Assembly (NCBI RefSeq): GCF_000577615.1
Contig: NZ_CBXX010000029.1
Coordinates: 47,490-111,489, forward strand
Direction: 5' to 3'
DNA length: 64,000 bases
Origin: Herbaspirillum sp. RV1423
GTDB taxonomy: Bacteria; Pseudomonadota; Gammaproteobacteria; Burkholderiales; Burkholderiaceae_D
Below the pieces are notes generated by a model that saw only the letters and a list, made by a program, of their open reading frames with translations, was not told where the DNA came from and made no database searches. The position numbers were made by a program, and so were the translations under genes. Below, piece by piece: positions 51,455 through 62,443 of the stretch (within the stretch, counting starts at the first letter, position 1; the number at the start of each line of letters is the position of its first letter).

Positions 51455-51913
51455 ATGGCCACAGCCAAAAAACCAGCAGCCGCAGCGAAGAAGCCCGTAG
51501 CAAAAGCAGCACCGAAAGCAGCTCCGAAGAAAGCAGTCGCAGCACCGAAGAAGGCAGCGGCTCCAAAAGCCAAACCTGTAGCAAAAGCCAAACCAGTAGC
51601 AAAAGCAGCAGCACCGAAAAAAGCCGCGGCCAAACCGGCAGCAAAGAAACCCGCAGTCAAACGTACTCCCAACGCCGCATTCATGAAGCCGCTGACCCTG
51701 TCGACAGCACTTGCGGAAATCGTGGGCGCAAAAACTCTGCCACGTACGGAAGTAACCAAGAAGGTATGGGAATACATCAAGAAGCACAAACTGCAAAACC
51801 CCGAGAACAAACGCAACATTGACGCAGATGACAAGCTGAAAGTTGTGTTCGGCGGCAAGAAACAGGTATCGATGTTTGAAATGACCAAGCTGATTTCCGG
51901 CCATTTGACATAG
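51455..51913 (+). CDS. Histone H1-like tail fused to a SWIB/MDM2 domain
   Basis: A 152-residue, two-part protein. Residues 1-73 are a Lys/Ala/Pro-rich H1-like tail (AKKPVAKAAP, APKKAAAPKAK). Residues 74-150 form a SWIB domain (FMKPLTLSTALAEIVG, LPRTEVTKKVWEYIKKHKLQ, DKLKVVFGGKKQVSMFEMTKLI). SWIB domains are best known from eukaryotic chromatin remodelers, but SWIB proteins also occur in Chlamydia and Burkholderiales. It probably acts on the nucleoid. AAGGAGG lies before the ATG; a terminator follows. It shares its tail type with the gene at 39116. Confidence 0.93.
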   Translation: MATAKKPAAAAKKPVAKAAPKAAPKKAVAAPKKAAAPKAKPVAKAKPVAKAAAPKKAAAKPAAKKPAVKRTPNAAFMKPLTLSTALAEIVGAKTLPRTEVTKKVWEYIKKHKLQNPENKRNIDADDKLKVVFGGKKQVSMFEMTKLISGHLT

Positions 51914-51951
51914 GCAATACAGGTTTTTGCAGACTTGCTTGCAAAACAAAA

Positions 51952-51976
51952 ACGCCCGCATCACGCGGGCGTTTTT
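51952..51976 (+). terminator. Terminator of the H1-SWIB gene
   Basis: Perfect stem ACGCCCGC/GCGGGCGT, 5-nt loop and a T run; A-rich upstream arm. It lies ~40 bases after the stop. Confidence 0.88.
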
Positions 51977-52120
51977 GTTTTTGGCGTACAGCATTCTGGC
52001 GCTCGCAAGCCATACACCGACAGCGCATTCCTACAGATCGCCCTATCGCTGTCGCCGGCTGAACTTTGCTCCGCGCATCGGAGTCTAGGATACACGGACG
52101 TAACCCGAAAGGACTCCAGC

Positions 52121-52579
52121 ATGACATTTCCTCAACAGAACATTACCCTCAGCAGCGTCCCGCCCAAGCATCCGACACTGCGCAAGACGGCCGCCGCACT
52201 CAGCCTCGCCCTGGCCGGCCTGCTGGTGGCTGCCACCGCGTTTGCCGCCGGCGCCAGCGGCAAGAAAAACACCTCGGAACTGGATGCGCAGTATCAACGT
52301 GAAAAGGCCGTCTGCACCAGCGGACAGTCGAACCAGGACAAAGCCACCTGCCTGCGTGAAGCAGGTGCGGCGTATCAGCAGGCCAAGCAAGGCAAGCTGA
52401 ACGACGGCCAGCAGGCGCAGTATCGCCAGAATGCGCTGGACCGTTGCAAGGCCTTGCCGGCTACAGATCAGGAGGACTGCAAACGACGGATTGAAAACCC
52501 GGCGGATGTAGAAGGCAGCGCTTCTTCCGGCGGCATCCTGCGCAAGGACGTGACTATCGTTCCGGGAACTTCGCAGTAA
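52121..52579 (+). CDS. Secreted hypothetical protein with four cysteines
   Basis: A 152-residue protein I cannot name. The N-terminus is long and polar before a hydrophobic signal (ALSLALAGLLVAATAFA, cleavage likely before AGASG). The mature part is charged and Gln-rich, with two Cys pairs (AVCTSGQSNQDKATC and DRCKALPATDQEDC), probably two disulfides. Similar small cysteine-paired proteins are common in Burkholderiales. AAAGGA lies before the ATG at 52121; the open frame before it is not coding. Confidence 0.78.
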   Translation: MTFPQQNITLSSVPPKHPTLRKTAAALSLALAGLLVAATAFAAGASGKKNTSELDAQYQREKAVCTSGQSNQDKATCLREAGAAYQQAKQGKLNDGQQAQYRQNALDRCKALPATDQEDCKRRIENPADVEGSASSGGILRKDVTIVPGTSQ

Positions 52580-52647
52580 GCAGTAAGCTTTACCTCACTT
52601 CATCGTTTTCATACGGCAGACTGGACTAGCGACGCCGACCGGAGGAA

Positions 52648-53280
52648 TCAACGCATGACAGATTCTGTGTTGATTCCCTCTCTCTTTTTATACTCCCATT
52701 TTTTCCATGCATTCAGCACAGCGTTCGGATACCCCTCCTGGCCGCGGCTGCCATTGTACTTGCCCAGCGCCATGAAATAATCGCCGCCTTCCTGGTCGAG
52801 GTACAGGCGCAGGACCGAGCAGCCATAGCGCAAGTTGCTGCGCATGTGGAACAACTTGCGGCGGTCGCCATCGCCAATGGCGCGCGTCCAGAACGGCATG
52901 ACCTGCATGTAACCGGTGGCGCCGGCGGAAGAAATGGCGTACTTTCGAAAAGCCGATTCGACCTGGATCAGGCCCAGCACCAGTGCCGAATCCAACCCGG
53001 CGCGCCTGGACTCGTACCAGACACTTTCGAGCAACTCGATGCGCCCCTGGCGATCGGGCAACTTGTCGCGCAGGCGTTCCGACATCTCGCCCAGCCAGTC
53101 AAGGTAGGCGATACGTTCTTCGATGGTATTGAATTGCGGTTTGGGCGGACGGGAGTCCGCTACCGCTTGCGCCAGAGCCAGCCGGACCGGGTCGGCCAGT
53201 TGTTCTTCTTTTTGATTGCCGGCGTGGGCCGTCACGTGACCGCCGCACGCCAGCAACAGGAACAGGCAAAACCGCCGCAT
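52648..53280 (-). CDS. Lytic murein transglycosylase (SLT domain)
   Basis: A 210-residue exported enzyme cleaving glycan strands with formation of anhydro-MurNAc, the substrate for the AnmK/AmpD recycling route also in this window. The signal peptide (MRRFCLFLLLACGG) has a Cys at position 12, so a lipoprotein is possible. SLT-fold signs are LIQVESAFRKYAISSAGATGYMQVMP with catalytic Glu108 and GKYNGSRG. It is 35 bases downstream of proS on the same strand. Confidence 0.9.
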   Translation of the reverse strand: MRRFCLFLLLACGGHVTAHAGNQKEEQLADPVRLALAQAVADSRPPKPQFNTIEERIAYLDWLGEMSERLRDKLPDRQGRIELLESVWYESRRAGLDSALVLGLIQVESAFRKYAISSAGATGYMQVMPFWTRAIGDGDRRKLFHMRSNLRYGCSVLRLYLDQEGGDYFMALGKYNGSRGQEGYPNAVLNAWKKWEYKKREGINTESVMR

Positions 53281-53315
53281 GTTCCGCAGACCAAAGATCG
53301 TGTAAACCCGGCCGG

Positions 53316-55040
53316 TCAGGCCAGCTTACCCTTGATGAAAGCCAGCGCATCAACCAGCGGCACGGGCGTTGCCGCCGTGTCGCGGCGGCCCTGGTATTCG
53401 ATCTGACCATCCTTCAGGCCGCGGTCGCCGATGACGATGCGATGCGGCACGCCGATCAGTTCCCAGTCGGCAAACATGGCACCCGGGCGCTCGCCGCGGT
53501 CGTCCAGGATGACGTCCACACCGGCGGCGACCAGCGCGTCGTACAGTTTGTCGATCTCGGCCTTGACGGTTTCGCTGCGGTCATAGCCCATCGGGCACAG
53601 CACCACTTCAAACGGCGCCAGCGCAGCCGGCCAGATGATGCCCTTGTCATCGAAATTCTGCTCGATGGCGGCGCCCAGGATACGGGTGACGCCGATGCCG
53701 TAGCAACCCATTTGCAGCGGCTGCGGCTTGCCGGCTTCATCGAGGTAAGTCGCCTTCATCGATTCCGAATAGGTGGTGCCGAGCTGGAACACATGGCCGA
53801 CTTCGATGCCTCGCTGGACTGCCAGCACGCCCTTGCCGTCCGGTGAAGCATCGCCTTCGACAACGTTGCGGATGTCGGCGACGACCGGCTCGGGCAGATC
53901 GCGGCCCCAGTTGGCGCCGGTATAGTGGAAATCCACTTCATTGGCGCCGCAGACGAAGTCGCTCATGTTGGCGACAGTGCGGTCGGCAACGACCTTGACC
54001 GGCTTCTTGGTGCCGATCGGACCAAGGTAGCCCGGCGGCGTGCCGAACCACTCAACGATCTCGGCGTCGTTGGCGAAGCGGTAATTGGCCAGGCCGGGAA
54101 TCTTGCCGGCCTTGACCTCATTGAGTTCATGATCGCCGCGCAGCAGCAGCAGCCAGACTTCCTTTTCGGTCGGAGCATCCTTCTCGACGGTGAGGACGAT
54201 GGATTTGATGGTGCGCTCGAGCGGCAGTTTTAACAATTCGGCAACGGCTTCGCATTTGGCCTTGCCCGGCGTCGCGGTCTTGGTCAGCGCTTCGGCGGCG
54301 GCGGCGCGCGTGGCGCTGACGGCCAGCGCTTCAGCCGCTTCCATATTGGCGGCGTAGTCGGAAGTCGGGCAATACACCAGCGCATCTTCGCCGGTGGCGG
54401 CAATGACGTGGAACTCATGCGAGCCGGAACCGCCGATGGCGCCGTTGTCCGCCGCGACGGCACGGAACTGCAGGCCGAAGCGGGTGAAAATGCGCACATA
54501 GGCGTCGTACATGATCTGGTAGGACTTCTTCAGGCCGTCGACGTCGCGGTCGAAAGAGTAGGCATCCTTCATGGTAAATTCGCGCCCGCGCATCAGGCCG
54601 AAACGCGGACGGCGTTCGTCGCGGAATTTTGTCTGGATGTGATAGAAGTTGACCGGCAACTGCTTGTAGCTGCGCAGCTCGGTGCGGGCGATATCGGTGA
54701 CGACTTCCTCGGATGTCGGCTGGATCGCGAAGTCTCGGCCATGACGATCCTTCACGCGCATCAGTTCGGGGCCCATCTTGTCCCAGCGGCCGGTTTCCTG
54801 CCACAGCTCGGCGGGCTGCACCACCGGCATCAGCAACTCGACGGCGCCGGAACGGTTCATTTCTTCGCGCACGATGGCCTCGACCTTGCGGATCACCTTC
54901 AACCCCATCGGCATGTAGGTGTAGATACCGGAGCCAAGACGCTTGATCATCCCTGCCCGCATCATCAGTTTATGGCTGACGATTTCGGCATCGGAAGGAG
55001 CTTCTTTCAGGGTGGAAATAAAAAATCGGGAGGCGCGCAT
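53316..55040 (-). CDS. proS: Proline--tRNA ligase
   Basis: Class II synthetase of 574 residues with the bacterial-type editing (INS) domain between motifs 2 and 3 (about 224-405). Motif 1 region: [18 protein letters not shown]. Motif 2: [17 protein letters not shown]. Motif 3: [18 protein letters not shown]. The C-terminal anticodon-binding domain ends [10 protein letters not shown]. tRNA-Pro(CGG) is encoded 6 kb away. Divergent from rppH; the ~235 bases between include TATAAT at 55071 on the plus strand without a good -35. Confidence 0.97.
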   Translation of the reverse strand: MRASRFFISTLKEAPSDAEIVSHKLMMRAGMIKRLGSGIYTYMPMGLKVIRKVEAIVREEMNRSGAVELLMPVVQPAELWQETGRWDKMGPELMRVKDRHGRDFAIQPTSEEVVTDIARTELRSYKQLPVNFYHIQTKFRDERRPRFGLMRGREFTMKDAYSFDRDVDGLKKSYQIMYDAYVRIFTRFGLQFRAVAADNGAIGGSGSHEFHVIAATGEDALVYCPTSDYAANMEAAEALAVSATRAAAAEALTKTATPGKAKCEAVAELLKLPLERTIKSIVLTVEKDAPTEKEVWLLLLRGDHELNEVKAGKIPGLANYRFANDAEIVEWFGTPPGYLGPIGTKKPVKVVADRTVANMSDFVCGANEVDFHYTGANWGRDLPEPVVADIRNVVEGDASPDGKGVLAVQRGIEVGHVFQLGTTYSESMKATYLDEAGKPQPLQMGCYGIGVTRILGAAIEQNFDDKGIIWPAALAPFEVVLCPMGYDRSETVKAEIDKLYDALVAAGVDVILDDRGERPGAMFADWELIGVPHRIVIGDRGLKDGQIEYQGRRDTAATPVPLVDALAFIKGKLA

Positions 55041-55276
55041 GACGATGAGTTCTTTTTAAAAGAGGAAGGTTATAATCAACCTAATTTTAAAGGATTAGCT
55101 GGCTGATGCGCCCACTCTTTGCATATTTGATCCCTGTTTCATGCACATCGCACGCAGATGTGCAGGCCTTTGCCGCGCCCGATAAAGGTGCGCGCTGACA
55201 ATTATTCAGCAATTGCCAGTTGAGGCCGGATGGGGCAAGAGAGGACGCCCTGCCGCAGAAAGTTTTGAGGTACACC

Positions 55277-55870
55277 ATGCTGGATCGAGAAGGCTTTCGC
55301 CCGAACGTCGGCATCATCCTGCTCAACGCCCAGAACGAGGTCTGGTGGGGCAAGCGGGTTAAAGAACATTCGTGGCAATTTCCACAAGGCGGCATCAAAC
55401 ATGGCGAGACTCCCGAACAGGCGATGTTTCGCGAACTCGAAGAAGAAATCGGCCTGAAAGCGGAACACGTCAGAATCATCGGTCGCACGCGCGACTGGCT
55501 GCGCTATGAGGTTCCCGATCATTTCATCAAGCGGGAAATACGCGGCCATTACCGTGGGCAGAAACAGATCTGGTTCCTGCTGCGCATGGTCGGCCGCGAT
55601 TGCGACGTCAACCTGCGCCTGACCTCTCATCCCGAGTTCGACGCCTGGCGCTGGCATGATTACTGGGTGCCGCTCGATGTTGTCATCGAGTTCAAGCGCG
55701 ATGTTTATCAGCAAGCGCTCAAGGAGTTGTCGCGCTTCCTGTCGCGATCGCATGCCGGGCAGCGCCGCCCGGATGCTCCCGGCAAGAACACGCCGGCGCC
55801 CCTCGAACACGCAAGCAATGCCAAAGAGGTCAATCCAGCCGGATCGGCCATTCCGCCCATCAACAAGTGA
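55277..55870 (+). CDS. rppH: RNA pyrophosphohydrolase
   Basis: Nudix enzyme that removes pyrophosphate from RNA 5' ends to trigger decay. It has 197 residues. [17 protein letters not shown] is characteristic, and the Nudix box GGIKHGE ... REL.EEIG spans ~38-60. The C-terminal ~40 residues are a Pro/Ala-rich extension. ATG at 55277 is used, with TTTTGAGG before it; the GTG/ATG frame further 5' is not conserved. The next gene's possible GTG start overlaps its stop. Confidence 0.95.
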   Translation: MLDREGFRPNVGIILLNAQNEVWWGKRVKEHSWQFPQGGIKHGETPEQAMFRELEEEIGLKAEHVRIIGRTRDWLRYEVPDHFIKREIRGHYRGQKQIWFLLRMVGRDCDVNLRLTSHPEFDAWRWHDYWVPLDVVIEFKRDVYQQALKELSRFLSRSHAGQRRPDAPGKNTPAPLEHASNAKEVNPAGSAIPPINK

Positions 55871-55875
55871 ACTTC

Positions 55876-56445
55876 ATGCCCCCACGCTTCCGGAATACCC
55901 CTTCTTTGTCCCGCCGCCTTGCCCGATGCCTGGTCGCCGGCTTGCTGCTGGCATCGGCAACGCTCAGCTTCGCCCAGCAGTTGGGCAGTTTCGATGAAGA
56001 ATTCGACGACGAAGAAAAGCCGTGGCAGGAAATCGCGGTGCAGTTGCCGCCCGCCCCGCAACAGGAGAACCTGGTTGATTTCTACGTCAGCCCCGTCGCA
56101 ACATCAACGTCATACATCGACCTCAAATCGTTGTCCGTCGGCAGCGACAACGTGGTGCGCTATACCCTTGTCACCAAGACCAACGGCGGCGCCGTCAATA
56201 TCAGTTATGAAGGCATCCGCTGCGAGACCTACGAGAAAAAGATATACGCATTCGGTCATCCGGACGGCAAATGGTCGCGTTCGCGTCAGGATAAATGGAG
56301 ACGCATTAACGATGCCGGCTCGAATCGCCAGGATGCGGCACTGTACAAGAGTTATTTCTGCCAAAACGGAATTCTATCCGGCGATGCGAAGAAAATCATC
56401 GCTCGTTTGCGCGAAAAACGCCCTATCGATCCGTCGCGGGAATAA
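55876..56445 (+). CDS. CNP1-like family protein
   Basis: A 189-residue exported protein of the CNP1-like family. After a signal peptide (ending SFAQQ), an acidic FDEEFDDEEKPWQE segment is followed by VDFYVSPVATSTSYIDLKSLSVG and GGAVNISYEGIRCETYEKKIYAFG. Two Cys (IRCETY and KSYFCQNG) may pair. Function unknown. A GTG at 55867, overlapping the rppH stop as GTGA, is an alternative start. A bidirectional terminator separates it from convergent proB. Confidence 0.8.
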   Translation: MPPRFRNTPSLSRRLARCLVAGLLLASATLSFAQQLGSFDEEFDDEEKPWQEIAVQLPPAPQQENLVDFYVSPVATSTSYIDLKSLSVGSDNVVRYTLVTKTNGGAVNISYEGIRCETYEKKIYAFGHPDGKWSRSRQDKWRRINDAGSNRQDAALYKSYFCQNGILSGDAKKIIARLREKRPIDPSRE

Positions 56446-56463
56446 CCTTCTCTTTTTTTATGC

Positions 56464-56499
56464 AAAACGGGCGCAGTCGAATGCTGCGCCCGTTTTTTT
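56464..56499. terminator. Bidirectional terminator between CNP1-like gene and proB
   Basis: Perfect 13-bp stem AAAACGGGCGCAG / CTGCGCCCGTTTT, 7-nt loop, T run extended to seven on the plus strand and A run on the other side. It serves the two convergent genes. Confidence 0.9.
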
Positions 56500-56527
56500 G
56501 CCGTTTTTTTCCAGTAACTTCCGGCAA

Positions 56528-57646
56528 TCAGAGCAGAACCAGATTATCGCGATGGATCAGCTCCGATTCCTCGACAAAGCCCAGTATGGAAAGAATTTCC
56601 GAAGAAGGATGACGCACGATGCGGCGCGCATCGGAACTCGCATAATTGCTGATGCCGCGCGCGATCGCTTTTCCGGCCCCGTCCACGCAGGTAATCACAT
56701 CGCCGCGGCCGAATTCGCCGGCGACTTCCGTGACGCCAATCGGCAACAGAGACTTGCCTTCCGCCGTCAGCTTCTGCACGGCGCCGGCATCCAGCACCAC
56801 GCGTCCCGCCGTTTGCAGATGATCCGCCATCCATTGTTTACGCGCAGTCAGTTGCGCAGTCTGCGCCGTCAATTGCGTGCCGATCGCTTCGCCGGCCGCC
56901 AGGCGGCTCAGGACGCGGTCCTCGCGCCCCCAGGCGATCACGGTGTGCGCACCCGACGTCGCAGCGCGCTTGGCCGCCAGTATCTTGGTCAACATGCCGC
57001 CGCGGCCGATGCCGGTGCCGGCGCCGCCAGCCATGGCCTCCAGCGTCAGGTCGCCGGCCTTGGCTTCATGCACGAATTGCGCATCCGGATCGCGGCGCGG
57101 ATCGGCGGTATAGAGACCGCGCTGATCGGTCAGGATGATCAACGCATCGGCTTCGATCAGGTTGGCGACCAAAGCGCCTAGCGTATCGTTGTCGCCGAAC
57201 TTGATCTCATCGGTAACGACGGTGTCGTTTTCGTTGATGATGGGCACCACGCCGAAACGCAGCAGCGTGAACAAGGTCGAGCGCGCATTGAGGTAACGTT
57301 CGCGGTCGGCCAGGTCGGCATGCGTCAGCAGCACCTGCGCGGTGCCGAGCTGATAAGCACGGAAACTGCTTTCGTAGATTTGCGCCAGGCCCATCTGGCC
57401 GACGGCCGCGCAGGCCTGCAGCTCATGCACGCCGGTCGGGCGGCGGTCGAAACCGAGGCGCTGCATGCCTTCGGCAATGGCGCCGGAGCTGACCAGCACG
57501 ACTTCCTTGCCGAGCGTGCGCAAATGCGCGATCTGCTCGGCCCACATGGCGATGGCGACGCTGTCCAGGCCCTTGCCATCATTTGTCACGAGCGAGGAGC
57601 CAACTTTGATGATCAGCCGCTTGGCTTGTTGTATCACGGATTGCAT
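56528..57646 (-). CDS. proB: Glutamate 5-kinase
   Basis: First step of proline synthesis, phosphorylating glutamate. It has 372 residues: amino-acid kinase domain ([51 protein letters not shown]) and C-terminal PUA domain (~277-372, [21 protein letters not shown]). ATG at 57646 gives the common length; GTG at 57667 is less likely. It lies ~110 bases downstream of obgE on the same strand. Confidence 0.96.
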   Translation of the reverse strand: MQSVIQQAKRLIIKVGSSLVTNDGKGLDSVAIAMWAEQIAHLRTLGKEVVLVSSGAIAEGMQRLGFDRRPTGVHELQACAAVGQMGLAQIYESSFRAYQLGTAQVLLTHADLADRERYLNARSTLFTLLRFGVVPIINENDTVVTDEIKFGDNDTLGALVANLIEADALIILTDQRGLYTADPRRDPDAQFVHEAKAGDLTLEAMAGGAGTGIGRGGMLTKILAAKRAATSGAHTVIAWGREDRVLSRLAAGEAIGTQLTAQTAQLTARKQWMADHLQTAGRVVLDAGAVQKLTAEGKSLLPIGVTEVAGEFGRGDVITCVDGAGKAIARGISNYASSDARRIVRHPSSEILSILGFVEESELIHRDNLVLL

Positions 57647-57754
57647 GTTGTTATCGGAAGGTCGCACCGGGCCGGCAGTTCATGATGTCCGTCCCAATTG
57701 CACGGGGCGGACACGTATCGAGAACAAGATAGTAAACGATTTACCGACCTGTGA

Positions 57755-59198
<1,444 letters not shown>

Positions 59199-59456
59199 TT
59201 AAGCAGCAACCACAGTCACGTACTGACGCTTGGCAACGCCCTTTATCACGAACTGGACTTTGCCTTCTGTCAGTGCGAACAGAGTGTGGTCCTTGCCCAT
59301 GCCGACGTTTTCACCAGGATGAACCTTGGTGCCGCGTTGACGGACGATGATGCCGCCGGCATTGATTGCCTGGCCGCCGTAGACCTTGACGCCAAGTCGT
59401 TTCGACTCTGAATCACGGCCGTTGCGCGTGGTGCCGCCGCCTTTTTTGTGTGCCAT
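59199..59456 (-). CDS. rpmA: 50S ribosomal protein L27
   Basis: An 85-residue ribosomal protein at the peptidyl-transferase centre. It starts [20 protein letters not shown], the canonical L27 N-terminus, with [19 protein letters not shown]. It follows rplU by 37 bases in the universal L21-L27 order. Confidence 0.99.
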   Translation of the reverse strand: MAHKKGGGTTRNGRDSESKRLGVKVYGGQAINAGGIIVRQRGTKVHPGENVGMGKDHTLFALTEGKVQFVIKGVAKRQYVTVVAA

Positions 59457-59493
59457 TTATAGGACTCCTTGTATCTAGTTTGACCTACGCCAA

Positions 59494-59805
59494 TCAGGCG
59501 TTGATCGAGACGATTTGCAATTCGGTGTAGTTCTGACGATGGCCTTGACGCTTCTGGTAATGCTTACGACGACGCATCTTGAAGATCTTGACCTTATCGT
59601 GGCGACCTTGCGCTACAACAGTAGCTAGCACCTTTGCACCCTCGACCAACGGCGCACCGAATTTAACGGTATCGCCTGCGCCCACTGCGAGCACTTGATC
59701 CAAAGTGATTTCAGAGCCAATGTCTGCCGGTATCTGTTCTACTTTAAGTTTTTCGCCAGCAGCAACTTTGTATTGTTTGCCGCCGGTTTTTATGACCGCG
59801 TACAT
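59494..59805 (-). CDS. rplU: 50S ribosomal protein L21
   Basis: A 103-residue 23S-binding protein. [14 protein letters not shown] start, [19 protein letters not shown] near the C-terminus. ATG at 59805 is the conserved start; the MRFH extension is not. A strong promoter lies ~87 bases upstream. Confidence 0.99.
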   Translation of the reverse strand: MYAVIKTGGKQYKVAAGEKLKVEQIPADIGSEITLDQVLAVGAGDTVKFGAPLVEGAKVLATVVAQGRHDKVKIFKMRRRKHYQKRQGHRQNYTELQIVSINA

Positions 59806-59891
59806 GTGAAACCTCATCGAATGAATGAATGAATTTTATTTTTCTCCCAGCCGCCCTATGAAAAGCGGCTTTCGAATCGGGAAAACCTCCT

Positions 59892-59920
59892 ATTATACAT
59901 AGACTTAGCCGCTTCGTCAA
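59892..59920 (-). promoter_or_regulatory. Strong sigma70 promoter of rplU-rpmA
   Basis: On the minus strand: TTGACG (59915-59920), 17-bp spacer, TATAAT (59892-59897). A near-consensus promoter, as expected for ribosomal protein genes. Confidence 0.88.
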
Positions 59921-60005
59921 AAGCTCTTGACTTTCGTGCGCAACACCGGGAGAAAATAGCAATACGGCAATTTCCCATAAGCAAAAAGCAGGAAGCGAAA
60001 CGCCA

Positions 60006-60034
60006 TTGCGGCACGTACCGTGTCATCGTATAAT
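60006..60034 (+). promoter_or_regulatory. Promoter of ispB
   Basis: TTGCGG (60006-60011), 17-bp spacer, TATAAT (60029-60034). The predicted start is ~25 bases before the ispB initiation codon. Confidence 0.78.
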
Positions 60035-60066
60035 CACGGCAATCTTGATTTTTCACAGGTTCAGCC

Positions 60067-61056
60067 TTGTCCGCCGCTCTCCAATCCGCTACGCCAAACT
60101 CATTCATTGAACCGATAGCCGCCGACATGGGTGCGGTCAATACTGTTATCCGCCAGCAACTTTATTCCGAGGTGCCGCTGGTCAACCAGGTGGCCGAGTA
60201 CATCATCAGCGCCGGCGGCAAGCGTATCCGGCCGGTGCTGGTGTTGCTGATCGCCAATGCCTATTCTTATCAGGGCGTCGCGCACCACGCGCTGGCGGCC
60301 GTGATCGAATTCATCCACACCGCCACCCTGCTGCATGACGATGTCGTCGACGAATCCTCGATGCGCCGCGGCAAGCAGACCGCCAACGCGCTGTTCGGCA
60401 ACGCCGCTTCGGTGCTGGTCGGCGACTTCCTGTATTCGCGCGCCTTCCAGATGATGGTCCAGGTCGACAACGCCCGCGTCATGCAAATCGTGGCCGACGC
60501 CACCAACGTGATTGCCGAAGGCGAAGTGCTGCAATTGCTCAATATGCACAATCCGGACGTCAATGAAGCCGATTACCTGCGCGTGATCCGCTCCAAGACC
60601 GCCAAGCTGTTCGAGGCCGCCGCCCAGTTAGGCGCGCTGATCTCCGGCGCCGACGAAACCGGCATCGAAGCCGCCGGCGAATACGGCCGCTCGCTTGGCA
60701 CCGCGTTTCAACTGATCGACGATGTGCTGGACTATTCCGGCAACGCCGCCGAAATCGGCAAGAATGTCGGCGACGACCTGCGCGAAGGCAAGCCGACGCT
60801 GCCGCTGATCTATCTGATGGAGCATGGCACGCCGGAACAACGCGAACTGGTGCGCAGTTGCATCGAAAATGGCGACGAACAGCATTTCGACCAGATCCTG
60901 GCGGCAATCACGAGTTCGGGCGCGCTCGATTACACGAAACAGGAAGCGCAAAAAGCCGCGCGCCGCGCAGCCGATGCCGTGAAGTCACTCCCTGGTAGCA
61001 AGTACAAAGATTCTTTGCTAGAATTATCGACTTTCGCAGTAGACCGAAATCATTGA
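60067..61056 (+). CDS. ispB: Octaprenyl diphosphate synthase (polyprenyl synthetase family)
   Basis: Makes the isoprenoid side chain of ubiquinone. It has 329 residues: GGKRIRPVLVLL, first aspartate-rich motif DDVVD (91-95), second DDVLD (218-222), and the family's GKPTLPLI. The start is TTG at 60067: homology with E. coli IspB already covers PIAADMGAVN, so the first ATG (60127) is too late. It is divergent from rplU, as usual, and tRNA-Pro follows 19 bases after the stop. Confidence 0.95.
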   Translation: MSAALQSATPNSFIEPIAADMGAVNTVIRQQLYSEVPLVNQVAEYIISAGGKRIRPVLVLLIANAYSYQGVAHHALAAVIEFIHTATLLHDDVVDESSMRRGKQTANALFGNAASVLVGDFLYSRAFQMMVQVDNARVMQIVADATNVIAEGEVLQLLNMHNPDVNEADYLRVIRSKTAKLFEAAAQLGALISGADETGIEAAGEYGRSLGTAFQLIDDVLDYSGNAAEIGKNVGDDLREGKPTLPLIYLMEHGTPEQRELVRSCIENGDEQHFDQILAAITSSGALDYTKQEAQKAARRAADAVKSLPGSKYKDSLLELSTFAVDRNH

Positions 61057-61075
61057 TCAACGATGATACGACAGT

Positions 61076-61152
61076 CGGGGTGTAGCTTAGCCCGGTAGAG
61101 CGCTACGTTCGGGACGTAGAGGCCGGAGGTTCGAATCCTCTCACCCCGACCA
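61076..61152 (+). tRNA. tRNA-Pro, anticodon CGG
   Basis: A 77-nt cloverleaf with encoded CCA. Acceptor stem CGGGGTG/CACCCCG, discriminator A. Anticodon stem CTACG/CGTAG with loop TTCGGGA, anticodon CGG at 61110-61112, reading CCG codons. T arm GGAGGTTCGAATCCTC. CCG is a frequent Pro codon in this GC-rich window. Confidence 0.97.
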
Positions 61153-61380
61153 ATCAGCCGATAATCGCAAGGGTTTCGGGCAACTGGTCAATATTACTGC
61201 GATGCAATGCCTCGTTCCGTCGTAGGCCATTCATGCATTGGCCGCCATCGCCAGTTCCCTCCGCCTCCAAAAAAATCCACCAACAGTATCCACGCAGTTT
61301 TCCCAAAATCATTCGGGCGTAGTCGAAGCGCATCGCAAATCCCTGAAAATCTCGCCTCGCCGATTCGAGATGACGCGTCT

Positions 61381-62298
61381 TCAGGCGTGCACTTGCTCTG
61401 AAACGTCCCGGTATTGTTCGGCGACCTTGAGCAGCCATGCGAGGAACACCTGCACCGCCTGCGACGCCTGCTTCTGCTCGGGCACGACGAAATAGTAATC
61501 CTTGGCGCCCGGCACCAGCATCTCCCACGGCACCGTCAACTGACCCGACTCGATATCGTCCATGACATAAGTGCGCGGCACCAGCGCCATTCCCGCACCG
61601 CGCCGGGCTGCTTCGATCGACATCGCATACATGTTGTAGCGTGGCCCTTTCAAAGCCCGTGCATCGGGACAGCCGGCCAGTTCAAACCAGCGCGACCAGG
61701 CTTCCGGCCGGCCTGTTTTGTGCATCAGTACATAGTTAAGCAAATCGGCCGGTTTACGGCAATGCTTGCCGCCGATCAATTGCGGACTGCAAATCGGGAT
61801 CAGTTCTTCGGTGAACAGATAAGTGCTGGTGGCATTGGCCCAGACCGGATGATCGAAATGGATGGCGGCATCGAAGGGCGCTTCCGAAAACAGGAAAGGC
61901 TCCTCACGCGCAGTCACATGAATGGTGACTTCAGGGTGCAAGGTATTGAATTCGTTCAGGCGCGGCATCAGCCATTTCAACGCAAACGTCGGCAGTACCG
62001 CGAGCTCAAGCTGGATGCGCCCGGCGTCGTGCGCCATGGTCAACGTCGTGTCCATCTCCAGCTTGTCCAGGCTCTGCTGCACCATCAGGCTGTAACTCTT
62101 GCCGGCATCGGTCAGTTGCAACCTTTTTTTGACGCGGCTGAACAGCTTGACGCCGAGGTACTCTTCCAGCAGGGCGATCTTGCGGCTGATCGCGCTTTCA
62201 GTGAAAGACAACTCGTCGGCGGCGCGGGTGAAACTTAAATGGCGCGCTGCGGACTCGAAGGCCTCCAACATGCTGGTGCTGGGAATTTTTCTGCGCAT
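61381..62298 (-). CDS. LysR-family transcriptional regulator (GcvA-like)
   Basis: A 305-residue regulator. Winged helix-turn-helix: LEAFESAARHLSFTRAADEL and FTESAISRKIALLEEYLG (about 11-48). C-terminal effector-binding domain with LAVLPTFALKWLMPRL and AARRGAGMALVPR, which places it with the GcvA/AmpR-like subgroup. It lies 145 bases downstream of livM on the same strand, where livG/livF ATPases are often found. It may control the transporter, but its target is not known. 61153-61380 holds no gene I can see. Confidence 0.92.
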   Translation of the reverse strand: MRRKIPSTSMLEAFESAARHLSFTRAADELSFTESAISRKIALLEEYLGVKLFSRVKKRLQLTDAGKSYSLMVQQSLDKLEMDTTLTMAHDAGRIQLELAVLPTFALKWLMPRLNEFNTLHPEVTIHVTAREEPFLFSEAPFDAAIHFDHPVWANATSTYLFTEELIPICSPQLIGGKHCRKPADLLNYVLMHKTGRPEAWSRWFELAGCPDARALKGPRYNMYAMSIEAARRGAGMALVPRTYVMDDIESGQLTVPWEMLVPGAKDYYFVVPEQKQASQAVQVFLAWLLKVAEQYRDVSEQVHA

Positions 62299-62443
62299 CG
62301 ATCTTGTTCCGGACGGTAGATCAATTGTGACGTGACGTCGTCCATTTTAGCATTGGCAATCGCGGCGCTCAGCATCAACACCGCGACAGACGAGAACGTA
62401 GCTGCCGACAAAGACAACTCGTCTTTGACACCGGAACAAGACA

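Noticed and set aside
61076..61380. tRNA-Pro as an integration site for an island
   Set aside because: No integrase and no repeat of the tRNA 3' end downstream in the window; the LysR and liv genes beyond look ordinary.
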